This document shows, in pieces, positions 44,454 to 55,610 of a stretch of 64,000 nt of DNA (its first letter is position 1; the number at the start of each line of letters is the position of its first letter). The stretch lies in assembly GCF_900142415.1 (NCBI RefSeq), contig NZ_FRAU01000001.1:372001-436000 (forward strand), read 5' to 3'. This DNA comes from Rhodothermus profundi (GTDB lineage: Bacteria; Bacteroidota; Rhodothermia; Rhodothermales; Rhodothermaceae). The translations under genes and the position numbers were made by a program. Below the pieces are notes generated by a model that saw only the letters and a program-made list of their open reading frames with translations, was not told the DNA's origin and made no database searches.

Positions 44454-45824
44454 TCAGGAAGGAGAAGATTCGCGTGCTCTGGCTGCCAGGCGAACCAGCA
44501 TCTGCTGCAAGCGCGCCAGCGCGCCGGCCCCCTCGAAACGTCCCAGAATCCGTCCATCTGGATCAATCAGCCAGCGCACCGGAAGCGCGCTGACGTTGTA
44601 GCGCACGGCAAGCGGGTTTTGCAACCCACCTGGTAAAATGACCGCCTGGCCAGCCTGCACAAAACGTTCGAAGAAGGCTTCGTTAACCGTCGTATCAGGC
44701 TGCACCGAGAGTGCCAGCACGTTCAGCGGTAATGTGCGATAGGTTTCTGCCAGGGCGTTGCGATACGCCAGCTCGTTCAGATAGGTTGGATCCTCCGGCC
44801 AGAAAAATTCCAGCAGGACATAGCTACCTCGCAGGTCATCCAGCGTGAGGGTGCGCCCTGCTGTGGTCGTAACCACGAAAAAGGGCGCTTCCATGCCGGG
44901 CCGCAGATGGTCGAGTTCGTAGCGCATGCGCTTGGCCCAGCGCAGCCAGGTGCTATCGGTGGTCATACGTGCCAGCTCATCAAGCGCTGCCCGGGCTGCT
45001 TCGTCCTGCAAGCTATCCATGTAGGCCTGGATCAACTCGGCCTGCACGGCTACCTGCAGCGCCGGATCTTGCAAGCGCTGCCGGACTGCCCGCAGCCAGT
45101 CAGCCGCAGCCTGCTGGCCCTTCCAACGGGCTATAGCCTGCCGGACAGCTCGCACCGCTTCCAGGTAGCGCGGATTGTCCGGTGACAGGCGGTCGAAGCG
45201 AGCCAGCGCCAGCGAGTCGTTCCAGCCCGTCAGCAGTCGAACAGCCTCGGCGGCGGCCCACTGCGCCCCCAGCGTGTTGGGATAGGTCTGCTCTACGCTC
45301 TGCAGAAGTACAAGGGTGCGTTCAACGATACGCGCCAGCGCCGCCGAGTCAGGGGCCGTTTGCAACTGACGCAGCAGATCCTGGTTGTGTTGCGTAATGG
45401 CATTTTGATAGGCGAGCCAGGCAGCGTTTTCGCGCGAGCGCACCAGCAGACGCCGCCCTTCCAGAGGAAACGTGGCGCGGAGCGTAGCGGAATCACCATC
45501 GGCTACCACCAGCACCGTACTGGCCAGCGCTACGCCGCGCCGACTGATGCGCAGGGGGTAGAGTCCGGCCGCCGGCGCCCGGATGGTCATCGTGAAATAG
45601 CCTGTGCTGTCCGTAATGGCCAGCCCCAAGGTGTCAGGCGCGCCGGCCACCTGTCGATAGACCAGTACCTCGAAGTCGCGATAGTCCGGGATGGAATCTA
45701 TCTCGGGCCGCACCGTTAGCCGTCCCTGGAGTACGCTCTGCACAGCCGGTTCTGGCGTGCGCGTGCGACAACCCACCAGCAGCGCCAGGCCAAAGGCTGT
45801 CAGGAAGGCTAGGCGGTACTTCAT
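44454..45824 (-). CDS. TlpA-like lipoprotein lacking the CXXC motif
   Basis: A 456-residue lipoprotein (lipobox LALLVGC). Residues about 35-110 form a beta domain like the DUF4369 region of Bacteroidota TlpA proteins, and a long helical middle follows. The last 140 residues are a thioredoxin-like AhpC/TSA fold (GMEAPFFVVTTTAGRTLTLD, VLLEFFWPEDPTYLNELAYR, LPVRWLIDPDGRILGRFEG). Where TlpA has WCXXC this protein has WPEDP, so it cannot be a dithiol oxidoreductase. It may be a structural or binding relative. Confidence 0.85.
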   Translation of the reverse strand: MKYRLAFLTAFGLALLVGCRTRTPEPAVQSVLQGRLTVRPEIDSIPDYRDFEVLVYRQVAGAPDTLGLAITDSTGYFTMTIRAPAAGLYPLRISRRGVALASTVLVVADGDSATLRATFPLEGRRLLVRSRENAAWLAYQNAITQHNQDLLRQLQTAPDSAALARIVERTLVLLQSVEQTYPNTLGAQWAAAEAVRLLTGWNDSLALARFDRLSPDNPRYLEAVRAVRQAIARWKGQQAAADWLRAVRQRLQDPALQVAVQAELIQAYMDSLQDEAARAALDELARMTTDSTWLRWAKRMRYELDHLRPGMEAPFFVVTTTAGRTLTLDDLRGSYVLLEFFWPEDPTYLNELAYRNALAETYRTLPLNVLALSVQPDTTVNEAFFERFVQAGQAVILPGGLQNPLAVRYNVSALPVRWLIDPDGRILGRFEGAGALARLQQMLVRLAARARESSPS

Positions 45825-45837
45825 TGCGTGGTCCTGC

Positions 45838-47352
<1,515 letters not shown>

Positions 47353-47482
47353 GGTTTTCAAGGGCTCCGGTCTGAATCGGTGTCGAAACGATCAAGCCGT
47401 TGCGCAAGATCCTCGTAAGTTACGTTACAAAGGAGCGGATGTGCTCCCTTCATGGATCTTTTGGGTCGCGGGATATAAGCTC

Positions 47483-47962
47483 CTACGCCAGGCCAAATTC
47501 TTTCAACACCTCGTCAGCGTGCTGGTCAACTCTGGGGCGGCGAATGACCCGACGGATCATACCATTTTCATCAATCAGAAACGTAGTGCGCCGTATTCCC
47601 AGAAATTTGCGTCCGTAGAGCGTTCGCTCGCCCCAGACGCCGTAGGCCTGGCAGATTCTGGCTTCCGGATCGGCAATTAGCGGAAACGGCAGGCTATATT
47701 TTTCGGCAAAGCGTCGATGACTTTCCACATCATCAGCCGATACGCCCAGTACAGCAATGCCCGCTTGCTGCAGTTGGACATACCCATCGCGCAGGCTACA
47801 GGCCTGCTTCGTACAGCCTGGCGTGTCGTCTTTTGGGTAGAAATACAGGGCAACCTTTTTGCCCCGAAAGTCGCGCAGTCGAATGGTACGTCCGTGTTGA
47901 TCGACTCCCTCAAAATCCGGGGCTTCCTGGCCCACCTCGGGCATCGCCGACGTTGCGCTCAT
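47483..47962 (-). CDS. bcp: Thioredoxin-dependent thiol peroxidase (BCP/PrxQ)
   Basis: A 159-residue peroxiredoxin reducing hydroperoxides. The peroxidatic Cys is in DDTPGCTKQACSLRDGY, with the resolving Cys five residues later as in BCP/PrxQ. The N-terminal VGQEAPDFEGVDQHGRTI and the later FLIDENGMI are typical. It is 14 bases downstream of the E1 dehydrogenase gene on the same strand. Confidence 0.95.
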   Translation of the reverse strand: MSATSAMPEVGQEAPDFEGVDQHGRTIRLRDFRGKKVALYFYPKDDTPGCTKQACSLRDGYVQLQQAGIAVLGVSADDVESHRRFAEKYSLPFPLIADPEARICQAYGVWGERTLYGRKFLGIRRTTFLIDENGMIRRVIRRPRVDQHADEVLKEFGLA

Positions 47963-47976
47963 GGTGGTTCGTATTT

Positions 47977-49953
47977 TTAAAAGTGCAGTAACCGTTCCAG
48001 AGCCGGCCGCAGGCGCGGCCGGGCCGAAAAGATACGTTCTTCAAGTGGACGGGCGAAAGGTACCGGCAAATCCTCAGCCGCCACCCGCACTGGAGGCGCA
48101 TCGAGCAGCTTGAACCCCAGCTCGGCAATCTCCGCGGCAATTTCGGCACCGAATCCAGCGGTTCGGGTGGCTTCGTGCAGCACGAGCAGCCGATTGGTTT
48201 TCTGCACGGAGGCCAGTACCGTTTCCCGGTCCCACGGAATAAGCGTTCGCAGGTCGATCACTTCCAGCGACACGCCCTGCTCGGCCCACCAGGCTGCCTC
48301 TTCCAGAGCCCAGTGCACGCCTACGCCGTAGGTAACGATCGTAGCATCTGTCCCGACCCGCGCAACGCGCGCTTTGCCCAGGGGCACGTGGTAAACGCCC
48401 TCCGGTACCGGTCCACGCACCGAACGATAGAGCAGCTTGTGTTCAAAAAACAGGACGGGATTGGGCTCTTCAATGGCCGTCAGCAACAGTCCCTTAGCGT
48501 CTTCTGGCGTGGCCGGAACGACTACCTTCAGGCCGGGCACGTGGCAGAACCAGGCCTCTTTGGATTGCGAATGGAACGGTCCGGCTCCCAGTCCCCCGCC
48601 AAAGGGGGCCCGGATCGTCACGTTCACCGGCTGCCCCCACCGGTAGTGCGTCGTAGCCAGGTTGTTTACGATCTGGTTAAAGGCGCAGGAGATGAAGTCC
48701 GCGTACTGTATTTCTACGACCGGCTTGAAGCCTTCGATCGCCAGTCCCAGTGCTGCGCCGACCGCTCCACTTTCGATGATAGGCGTGTTGCGCACCCGTT
48801 CTTTGCCGAAACGCTCCACGAATCCCTGGGTTACCTTGAAGACGCCCCCGTACTCAGCAATGTCCTGGCCCATGAGCAGCACCCGTTCATCCCGTTCCAT
48901 GGCCAGGCGAAGGGCTTCGGAGATGGCATCCACAAAGCGCAGCTCTCGTTGCGTAGCAGGCACCGGTGCATCAGCAGCCACAAATGCAGGGGCAAACAGG
49001 TCGGCCCGTTCTGCTTCCGGCGTGCTTTCAACTTCTGGCTGGGCCAGTGCGTACTCAGTAGCAGCCTGCACTTCGCTTTCCAGCTCAGAGCGAATAGCTG
49101 CCCGTTCTGCCTCCGACAGGATACCTTCTCGTTCCAGATACGCTTCGAAGCGGTCGATGGGATCTTTTTTCCGCCAGTGCTCAAACAGCTTCTTCGGTAC
49201 ATACTTTGTCCCGGAGGCCTCCTCGTGGCCCCGCATGCGGAAGGTTTTCATTTCCAGTAGCGTAGGCCCTTCTCCGGCACGAGCCCGCTCGGCGGCCCGA
49301 CGCACCGCCTCGACTACCGCCAGCACGTCGTTGCCGTCCACCACTTCGCCCGGCATTCCATAGCCGACGGCAGCGTCGGCCACATCCTCTACCGGGATTG
49401 CTTCATGGGCAGGCGTTGACAGTCCATAGCCATTGTTTTCTACCACAAAGATGACTGGCAGCTTCCAGACTGCTGCCAGATTCAGCGCCTCATGGAAGTC
49501 CCCTTCCCGCGTGCCCCCTTCGCCCGAAAAAGCCAGCACGACGAAATCTTCGCGTTTCAGGCGGGCTGCGAGTCCAAGCCCACAGGCTACGGGCAACATG
49601 GCCGCCATATGCGAAATCATACCAATGATGCGGCGCTCCGGCAGTCCGAAGTGGAAGGTGCGGTCCCGGCCTTTCGTAAAGCCGCCAGCGCGCCCCATGA
49701 GCTGGCAGAAAAGCGGTCGCAGCGGCACGCCCCGGGTGGTCCACACTCCCAGATTGCGATGCATCGGCAGGATGTAATCCTGCTTTTCCAGCGCCCAGGT
49801 ACATCCTACGGCAATAGCCTCCTGGCCGTAGCCGCTGAACCACTTGGAAAGACGCCCCTGGCGAATCAGCCGGAGCATGCGTTCTTCAATGACGCGGGGT
49901 AGCAAGAGGGCGCGGTAAAGCGCTTTGAGCTCCAGCGCCGTAGTCGTTTCCAT
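47977..49953 (-). CDS. Fused alpha/beta E1 component of a 2-oxo-acid dehydrogenase
   Basis: A 658-residue thiamine-diphosphate enzyme in which the E1 alpha and beta chains are fused. Residues up to about 320 form E1 alpha (TPP-binding AFSGEGGTREGDFHEALNLA and VVENNGYGLS). About 345-658 form E1 beta (RVLLMGQDIAEYGGVFKVTQ, FGKERVRNTPIIESGAVGAA). The layout resembles branched-chain 2-oxo-acid dehydrogenases; pyruvate is also possible. No E2 or E3 gene is adjacent. The start at 49953 (METTTALELK) is preferred; GTG at 49977 follows a weaker alignment. Confidence 0.93.
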   Translation of the reverse strand: METTTALELKALYRALLLPRVIEERMLRLIRQGRLSKWFSGYGQEAIAVGCTWALEKQDYILPMHRNLGVWTTRGVPLRPLFCQLMGRAGGFTKGRDRTFHFGLPERRIIGMISHMAAMLPVACGLGLAARLKREDFVVLAFSGEGGTREGDFHEALNLAAVWKLPVIFVVENNGYGLSTPAHEAIPVEDVADAAVGYGMPGEVVDGNDVLAVVEAVRRAAERARAGEGPTLLEMKTFRMRGHEEASGTKYVPKKLFEHWRKKDPIDRFEAYLEREGILSEAERAAIRSELESEVQAATEYALAQPEVESTPEAERADLFAPAFVAADAPVPATQRELRFVDAISEALRLAMERDERVLLMGQDIAEYGGVFKVTQGFVERFGKERVRNTPIIESGAVGAALGLAIEGFKPVVEIQYADFISCAFNQIVNNLATTHYRWGQPVNVTIRAPFGGGLGAGPFHSQSKEAWFCHVPGLKVVVPATPEDAKGLLLTAIEEPNPVLFFEHKLLYRSVRGPVPEGVYHVPLGKARVARVGTDATIVTYGVGVHWALEEAAWWAEQGVSLEVIDLRTLIPWDRETVLASVQKTNRLLVLHEATRTAGFGAEIAAEIAELGFKLLDAPPVRVAAEDLPVPFARPLEERIFSARPRLRPALERLLHF

Positions 49954-50052
49954 CGGTTCCGTTGGTTCTCCTTCCACGCGATAAAGATACAGCGCCGCCC
50001 GTGGTTCTGGAAGCGCTTGTATCGGCTTTCACCTGGAGCTCAAAAGATGAGC

Positions 50053-51414
50053 TTAGAGGAACAGCTCAATGCGGGTCGTGCCTTCGCCATCTTCTTTCTG
50101 GCGCCCCATCGTGGCCTGATGAACCGCCCGCTGGCCGGCCGAAACGTAGCGCTGATAGAGTTCTTCCGGGTCAAGAATCTCCGGCGGCGGCTGGTCGGGG
50201 TGTTGTTGATAGTGCACGGCTGCTTCCAGAAAATCGGCCAGCTTCTCCAGGGCTTCTTTGACCAGATCAATTTTCTGCCGCAGCACATCTTGAAATTGAA
50301 TGCGTCCCAGCAGATCGGCCAGCGAGCGGCTCAGCATTTCGTCGTTGAGCTGACTCACCTGGGACACCGTGTCGGAGGTCACTTCTACAATTTGCTCCAG
50401 GCATCCATTTAGCGCGGTGTTCAACGACCGCATCTGGCTGAGTTGATCGTGCTCCCGTTGCAGTTGGGCTTCGATCTGTTCGATTTCCTCCTGGATGCGC
50501 TCGCTAACCACCTGAATCTGACGCCCCATGCGCTCAGCCAGTGCGGTCGCCTGCGCGGCCAGTTGCCGCACGGCGTCGGCTACGACCGCGAATCCTTTGC
50601 CTTCTTCGCCCAGACGGGCAGCTTCAATGGCAGCATTCAGAGCCAGCAGGTTGGTTCGCCGCGCAATATCGGCCATTTCATCGACCAGCGGATCTAACTG
50701 CTCCACTTCAGAAGCCATGCTATGAATGCGCTGCAGGCTTTGCTCAATCCGCATCTGGTGCTGATCCACGAAGTCGTTCATCTGCTGGCCAGCCGCCCGG
50801 ATCGAGTCGGCCTGGTGCGTGTTGTTCTGGACCATGCGCTCCATCGAGTCAGCCAGCTTCTGGACCTGGGCAATCTGGAGCTGCGCCGCCTCATGCAGGC
50901 GCTGCAACTCGGAAACGATCTCCAGAGCGGCCTGCTCGGTCTCCTGCTGCACATGGCCCAACTGGTCTTCCAGCAACTGCAAATAGGGCTGCAGACGCTT
51001 CCAGCTCTGCATCCAGAATTGCTGAAGTGCCACCTGTGGGTCGTTGTCTGAGGTTCTGGAGGCTTCGCATTGCTCTGGAGCAGCCTCCTCCAGATGTCTG
51101 GCAGCAGCTTCCAGCGTCTGGAGGCGTTGCCGAAGCGCTTCCCGCTCCGCGAGCAGCGCTGCCCGTTCTGCTTCCCATTGCTGTTGCCGGGCCTGCCACT
51201 GGCTTTTCTGATGCGCGGCCCATGCTCGCAATGCGCGGAGAAGCTGCCATCGAACCAGCAGGCTCCCTACGCTGGCCGCCAGAGCCGCCACCAGGAGATC
51301 AGAAAGCACCCCGGCTATGCCGTTAAGCCCCAGGCCAACGGCTGCTCCGATTAATCCCCCGGTTGCGCTGCTGACCAGCAGCGCTCGTCCGTTAGCGCCT
51401 GCCAGTTCCTCCAT
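50053..51414 (-). CDS. MCP-like protein with a CheZ-like C-terminal motif
   Basis: A 453-residue protein with two N-terminal membrane helices ([34 protein letters not shown]), a long coiled coil, and an MCP signalling tip ([20 protein letters not shown]). There is no HAMP and no extracytoplasmic sensor domain. After the tip, [18 protein letters not shown] contains FQD-x3-Q with Asp376 and Gln380, the same spacing as the FQDLTGQ catalytic motif of CheZ phosphatase. It is the last gene of the chemosensory operon, 6 bases after a CheY gene. Confidence 0.88.
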   Translation of the reverse strand: MEELAGANGRALLVSSATGGLIGAAVGLGLNGIAGVLSDLLVAALAASVGSLLVRWQLLRALRAWAAHQKSQWQARQQQWEAERAALLAEREALRQRLQTLEAAARHLEEAAPEQCEASRTSDNDPQVALQQFWMQSWKRLQPYLQLLEDQLGHVQQETEQAALEIVSELQRLHEAAQLQIAQVQKLADSMERMVQNNTHQADSIRAAGQQMNDFVDQHQMRIEQSLQRIHSMASEVEQLDPLVDEMADIARRTNLLALNAAIEAARLGEEGKGFAVVADAVRQLAAQATALAERMGRQIQVVSERIQEEIEQIEAQLQREHDQLSQMRSLNTALNGCLEQIVEVTSDTVSQVSQLNDEMLSRSLADLLGRIQFQDVLRQKIDLVKEALEKLADFLEAAVHYQQHPDQPPPEILDPEELYQRYVSAGQRAVHQATMGRQKEDGEGTTRIELFL

Positions 51415-51420
51415 ATGAGC

Positions 51421-51795
51421 TCAGGTGCCCGGTAGCACTTTGCGGATCGTGTTCACCAGATCGACTCCTGAGACCGGCTTGACCAGCCAGCCGGTCGCCC
51501 CCAGTCGTCGGGCTTCTTCGCGTTTGGCCTGCTGGCTTTCTGTGGTGAGCACCAGAATGGGCACAAAGCGAAAGCCTGGCAACTTCCGGATTTCCCGGAT
51601 CAGTGTCAGGCCATCCATTTTGGGCATATGAATATCGGTTAGAATCAGGTCAGGTTTGAGGCCATTTTTGAGTTGTTCCAGGGCCTCAGCCCCGTCTGCG
51701 GCCATCTTCACCTGAAACCCCTGCATTTCCAGATTAGCTTTTAGACTGGAGCGCATCACGGCAGAGTCGTCCACCACGAAGATAGTTCGTCCCAT
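51421..51795 (-). CDS. CheY-like response regulator
   Basis: A 124-residue stand-alone receiver. The acid pocket is VVDDSAVM, the phospho-acceptor Asp54 lies in LILTDIHMPKMDGL, the Thr is in LVLTTES, and the Lys is in GWLVKPVSG. It has no output domain. It lies between the STAS gene and the last MCP in the operon and is the second CheY of the set. Confidence 0.93.
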   Translation of the reverse strand: MGRTIFVVDDSAVMRSSLKANLEMQGFQVKMAADGAEALEQLKNGLKPDLILTDIHMPKMDGLTLIREIRKLPGFRFVPILVLTTESQQAKREEARRLGATGWLVKPVSGVDLVNTIRKVLPGT

Positions 51796-51813
51796 GATCC
51801 CTCCTCAGATGGT

Positions 51814-52050
51814 TCACGGAATCCACAGCATGCCCAGCCAGCGCCGCAAGTCCGGGTCTGAGGGCACGGCTCGAACGCGAGGCTGCGCAGCCAGCAACAC
51901 CTGCAAGCAGGCCGTGTGCAGATGTCGACAGGATTTCAGGTTGACCTGTCCCCGAGGATGCTCCTGGAGCCAGCTTAGCAGCGGCTCGGCCTCCTCTACG
52001 GTTACATGGTCACGTAAGACGACGCTTCGCTTCCGGAATTCGACCGGCAT
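51814..52050 (-). CDS. Small STAS-like protein
   Basis: A 78-residue protein resembling STAS domains of anti-anti-sigma factors and sulfate transporters (RGQVNLKSCRHLHTACLQVL is the core helix-loop segment). The usual phospho-acceptor Ser appears replaced by Thr or Cys in HTACLQ. Its only Met start lies 49 bases inside the end of cheA, so translation is coupled. STAS proteins of this size occur in several chemosensory operons. The assignment rests on a short motif and is moderate. Confidence 0.65.
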   Translation of the reverse strand: MPVEFRKRSVVLRDHVTVEEAEPLLSWLQEHPRGQVNLKSCRHLHTACLQVLLAAQPRVRAVPSDPDLRRWLGMLWIP

Positions 52051-54392
52051 GATGCCAACAGCGTTTTGGGGTTTAGAATCATCAGAACGGTTCCATCGCC
52101 CAGCAGCGCTGACCCGGCATAGAGGGAAAGACCGGCCAGCACGCCGGGCAGCGGCTTCAGCACCACATCCAGGGTTTCGCGGAAGTCATCCACCAGAAGT
52201 CCCACGCGGGTGGTCTCCAACTGCAGGACCACGACAGCTAAGGTATCGGCGGCTTCGACCGAAGGTTTACATCCGTTCAGTCGATATTGCAGAGATTCCA
52301 CAGGAATTACTTGATTTCGGAGCACCAGGGCCTCCTGATGATGGATGCGCTGAATGGCTTCGGGCGCTACCCGAACCGTCTCCACGACCGCCTCAACGGG
52401 TAATCCATAGAGCTGTCCCTGCACTTCCACAATCAGCACCTGCGTGACCATCATGGACAGCGGCAGCGACAGGATGAAGCGCGTTCCCTTTCCGGGCTCA
52501 CTTTCCAGGCGCACGCTGCCGCCCAGTTGCTCTACGGTGCGCTTGACGACATCCAGTCCTACTCCCCGCCCGGAAATGTCGCTGACGCTGCTGGCCGTCG
52601 AAAACCCCGGACGAAACAGGAACTGCAACGCTTCAGCAGCGCTGATGCGCTCCAGGGCTGCTTCGTCGAGCAGGCCTTTTTCGTAAGCTTTTCGTTTGAT
52701 GACCTCTGGATCGATTCCGCGCCCGTCATCGCTTACCTCAATCCAGATGCGATCGCCTTCCTGGCGCGTGCGGATGCGCAGCAATCCTGTTTCGGGCTTT
52801 CCTCTTGCTTTTCGCTCTTCTGGCGGTTCAATTCCGTGATCCAGACTGTTGCGAATCAGGTGAATCAGTGGATCGGCCAGGCTCTCAATAATCCGTTTAT
52901 CCGCTTCGGTATCTTCTCCTATGATTTCCAGACGCACCTCTTTGCCCAGCCGACGCGCCAGATCGCGCACCAGCCGAGGAAAGCGTTGAAACACGTGTGC
53001 AAAGGGGAGCATCCGCACCTGCATGACGGCGTCCTGCAACTCCTCGGCAATGCGATGGATGGCCGCAAAATGCAGTTTGATCTCGCGGCTCAGTTCCGGC
53101 AAGTCATAGTCGCGCTGCACGCGGCTGGCCAGATACGCCAGTCCATTTTTGGCCACGACCAGCTCTCCGACCAGACTCATCAGCGCATCAATGCGTTCTT
53201 GCGAAACGCGCAGCGTCGAAGCGGTTCGCGGGCGAGCCTCGGCCGGTCGTTCATGAGAGGGAGTAGCAGGCTCCTGGGAAACAGGCGGTGCCGCAGAGCC
53301 GGTCTGGCTGGCAGGCGAACCCGCATCCGCTCGGGGAGCAACGCCAAAGACCTGATCGATCCAGCGACGCAGCGGCTCTGGATTCCGTTTCCGACGGGCT
53401 TCGTCCAGCGCTGCTTCCAGTGTGCTTTGATCGCTTTCGCGCCCCAGCACCCGCAACAGACCCTCCAGCGCTGCTTTCACGGCCTGCATCCGCCCCTCAA
53501 ATCCGTCATCAATGGGGCTTTCCAGGACGGCCCGCTGGGCTTCCAGAATCTGACCAATGGCCTCCTCTGAGACGATGGGCGGCTTCGATTCGGTCGGGGC
53601 TACGCCCGCATCTGCCGCATCCAACTGCGCTGCTACCGGCTGCAAACGTATCTGGTCGGCCACGTAGCGGAAATGCTCCTCCAGCTCTGAAAGCGGCGCT
53701 TCCGATAGCAGCTCAAAGCGAAGCACGCAGCGGTACGGATCCATCTGGTCAAGAGGAGGCCAGGGAGCCCGTGGGACAATGCGCCCCCAGCACACCCCGG
53801 GTGTCTGACGCACCAGCAGGAAGGGGTCATCCCCTTTGAAAAAGCAATCCTCTTCCGGCTCGTACACAACCCAGTAGAGCGGTCGGTCTTCCTGAAGCCG
53901 TTGCGCGGCGATTTCCTGAGCCTCCGGCGGAAGGCTTTCTATGGAGACAGCAGCCCTGCTGTGATCCGAGGCTGCCCTGAAAGCTTCCGACTCTTCTGCT
54001 GTCTTTTCTTTTCCGTCCAGCTTCTGCAGGGCCTGAATATGGCGGGTGGCTTCGTGCTCGTGGGCGGCCTGAATGCTTCCTTCTTGCTCCAGTTCGTCCA
54101 CCAGAAGGGCTACGAAGTCGAACGCTTCCAACAGGGCATCGGCCAGGTCCCTGGAGAACGTTTGCCGCCCTTCGCGCACAGCACCGATTACGTCTTCCGC
54201 CACATGCAACACCCGGGTCATAGCCGGGGCTTCTACCAGCCCGCTATTGCCCTTCAGCGTATGCACGAGCCGGAAAAGCTCATGCATAGCTTCTGCATGG
54301 TCTGGCTGGGCTTCCAGCGTCAGAATCTGCTCACTGATGCCCTGCAGCAGTTCGCGGGCCTCGATGACAAATTGTTCTACCAGGTTGCTCAT
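52002..54392 (-). CDS. cheA: Chemotaxis histidine kinase CheA
   Basis: A 796-residue CheA. The N-terminal Hpt (P1) domain has the phospho-acceptor His44 in RLVHTLKGNSGLVEAP. A region at about 165-270 (LDQMDPYRCVLRFELLSEAP) resembles an accessory domain found in many CheA proteins where P2 would be. Then come a dimerisation domain (LRVSQERIDALMSLVGELVV), the kinase core with LIHLIRNSLDHGIE, SDDGRGIDPEV and GRGVGLDVV, and the C-terminal CheW-like P5. Its start overlaps the upstream CheY stop as ATGA. Confidence 0.96.
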   Translation of the reverse strand: MSNLVEQFVIEARELLQGISEQILTLEAQPDHAEAMHELFRLVHTLKGNSGLVEAPAMTRVLHVAEDVIGAVREGRQTFSRDLADALLEAFDFVALLVDELEQEGSIQAAHEHEATRHIQALQKLDGKEKTAEESEAFRAASDHSRAAVSIESLPPEAQEIAAQRLQEDRPLYWVVYEPEEDCFFKGDDPFLLVRQTPGVCWGRIVPRAPWPPLDQMDPYRCVLRFELLSEAPLSELEEHFRYVADQIRLQPVAAQLDAADAGVAPTESKPPIVSEEAIGQILEAQRAVLESPIDDGFEGRMQAVKAALEGLLRVLGRESDQSTLEAALDEARRKRNPEPLRRWIDQVFGVAPRADAGSPASQTGSAAPPVSQEPATPSHERPAEARPRTASTLRVSQERIDALMSLVGELVVAKNGLAYLASRVQRDYDLPELSREIKLHFAAIHRIAEELQDAVMQVRMLPFAHVFQRFPRLVRDLARRLGKEVRLEIIGEDTEADKRIIESLADPLIHLIRNSLDHGIEPPEERKARGKPETGLLRIRTRQEGDRIWIEVSDDGRGIDPEVIKRKAYEKGLLDEAALERISAAEALQFLFRPGFSTASSVSDISGRGVGLDVVKRTVEQLGGSVRLESEPGKGTRFILSLPLSMMVTQVLIVEVQGQLYGLPVEAVVETVRVAPEAIQRIHHQEALVLRNQVIPVESLQYRLNGCKPSVEAADTLAVVVLQLETTRVGLLVDDFRETLDVVLKPLPGVLAGLSLYAGSALLGDGTVLMILNPKTLLASCRSNSGSEASSYVTM

Positions 54393-54763
54393 GACGGCTT
54401 CTCTCCCAGTAACAGTTGGACGTACTGGCTCAAAACGTCCGGTTTGACCGGTTTGACCAGATAAAGGTTAGCGCCGGCCTGAAAGGCCTGGCGACGGTCG
54501 ATGTCGGCGGCTTCCGTGGACACCATGATCGCCGGCGTCTGGGGTAGCTCCGGCTGTTGCCGGAGCGCTCGCAGGAATCGATACCCATCCATCTCCGGCA
54601 TATTGATGTCCACGACGTACAGGTCGTAGGGATGGGTGAGGGCCTTTTCGAGCGCTTCGACGCCGTTGTAGGCCTCATCAACAGTCAGGCCAATGGATTC
54701 CAGAATCTCTCGGTGGTACATGCGCACCGTAGGCGCATCATCCACAACCAGCACACGTTTCAT
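54389..54763 (-). CDS. cheY: CheY-like response regulator
   Basis: A 124-residue receiver with acidic DDAPT, the phospho-acceptor Asp52 in YVVDINMPEMDG, Ser or Thr in VSTEAA and Lys in YLVKPVKP. A strong ribosome-binding site (AGAGGAGAT) lies just before the start, inside the end of cheR, which it overlaps by 26 bases. It ends in an ATGA overlap with cheA. Confidence 0.93.
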   Translation of the reverse strand: MKRVLVVDDAPTVRMYHREILESIGLTVDEAYNGVEALEKALTHPYDLYVVDINMPEMDGYRFLRALRQQPELPQTPAIMVSTEAADIDRRQAFQAGANLYLVKPVKPDVLSQYVQLLLGEKPS

Positions 54764-55607
54764 AGATCTCCTCTGGTTTCTGGTACACGATGGCCTCTGG
54801 GAAACGGCGTACCTGAAACAGGGACGAAATACGGCTCATCGACTCGGAGTGCCCCAGGCACAGGTATCCGCCGGGTTCCAGCGCTTCGTACAGGTGATGC
54901 GCCGCCGTTTTGCGAGAGGCCTCATCGAAGTAAATGAGCAGATTACGACAGAAGATTACCGCGAAGTCTCGGTAGGGGCGCATTTCCTGGGCATCGCATA
55001 GATTCACGCGCGTAAAGGTCACCACTTCGCGCAGCATTTCACAGATCTGATAGTCGTTGCCTACACGCGTGAAATACTTGCGGCGCAGGTGATGGGGCAC
55101 GTGCTGCACAGAACGAGCACTGTACCGTCCCTGGCGGGCCCGTTCCAGGGCTCTGGTGTCGATGTCCGAAGCGACCAGTTCGACATCCCAGTGCTCCAGA
55201 TCGGGCCAGTATTCCAGCAGATAAATGGCAATAGAATAGGGCTCTTCCCCTGTCGAAGCCGGAATGGACCAGATGCGAATAGGCCGCCGGTCAGTGCGCC
55301 GACGGGTCAACTCTGGCAGAAGGTGCTGCACCAGGCACCGCAGCTGGTGCTCTTCGCGGAAGAAGTAGGTTTCATTAACGGTCATCAAATTGATCAGGGT
55401 CTGGAGCTCCTCTCCTGATGCCTCAAAGCGCAGGCGGGTAAAGTAGGTGCGAAAGTCCGGGGCGCCGGTTGCCTTCATGCGTTCAATCAGACGGCGATCA
55501 ACGAAGTAGCGTTTTCCTTCGTCAAAGTAGATGCCTGTCTTCCGGTAAAAGAAATCACGGAATCGTAGGAAGTCTTCGTCGCGTATGTGCAACTTTGAAG
55601 TTTGCAT
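54738..55607 (-). CDS. cheR: CheR chemoreceptor methyltransferase
   Basis: A 289-residue CheR that methylates glutamates of MCPs with SAM. The N-terminal helical domain (LHIRDEDFLRFRDFFYRKTG) precedes the Rossmann domain with NETYFFREEHQLRCL, IRIWSIPASTGEEPYSIAI (the SAM site; Ser-Ile-Pro replaces the more common Ser-Ala-Gly), VASDIDTRALERARQG and CRNLLIYFD. It has no TPR repeats. It follows the HEAT gene by 3 bases. Confidence 0.94.
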   Translation of the reverse strand: MQTSKLHIRDEDFLRFRDFFYRKTGIYFDEGKRYFVDRRLIERMKATGAPDFRTYFTRLRFEASGEELQTLINLMTVNETYFFREEHQLRCLVQHLLPELTRRRTDRRPIRIWSIPASTGEEPYSIAIYLLEYWPDLEHWDVELVASDIDTRALERARQGRYSARSVQHVPHHLRRKYFTRVGNDYQICEMLREVVTFTRVNLCDAQEMRPYRDFAVIFCRNLLIYFDEASRKTAAHHLYEALEPGGYLCLGHSESMSRISSLFQVRRFPEAIVYQKPEEIYETCAGCG

Positions 55608-55610
55608 GGT

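Noticed and set aside
48175-49260. A 361-codon frame antisense to the E1 dehydrogenase
   Set aside because: Its sequence is the complement of the conserved E1 domains and shows no independent motif.
52527-53570. A 347-codon frame antisense to cheA
   Set aside because: Shadow of the kinase gene; no domain-like sequence.
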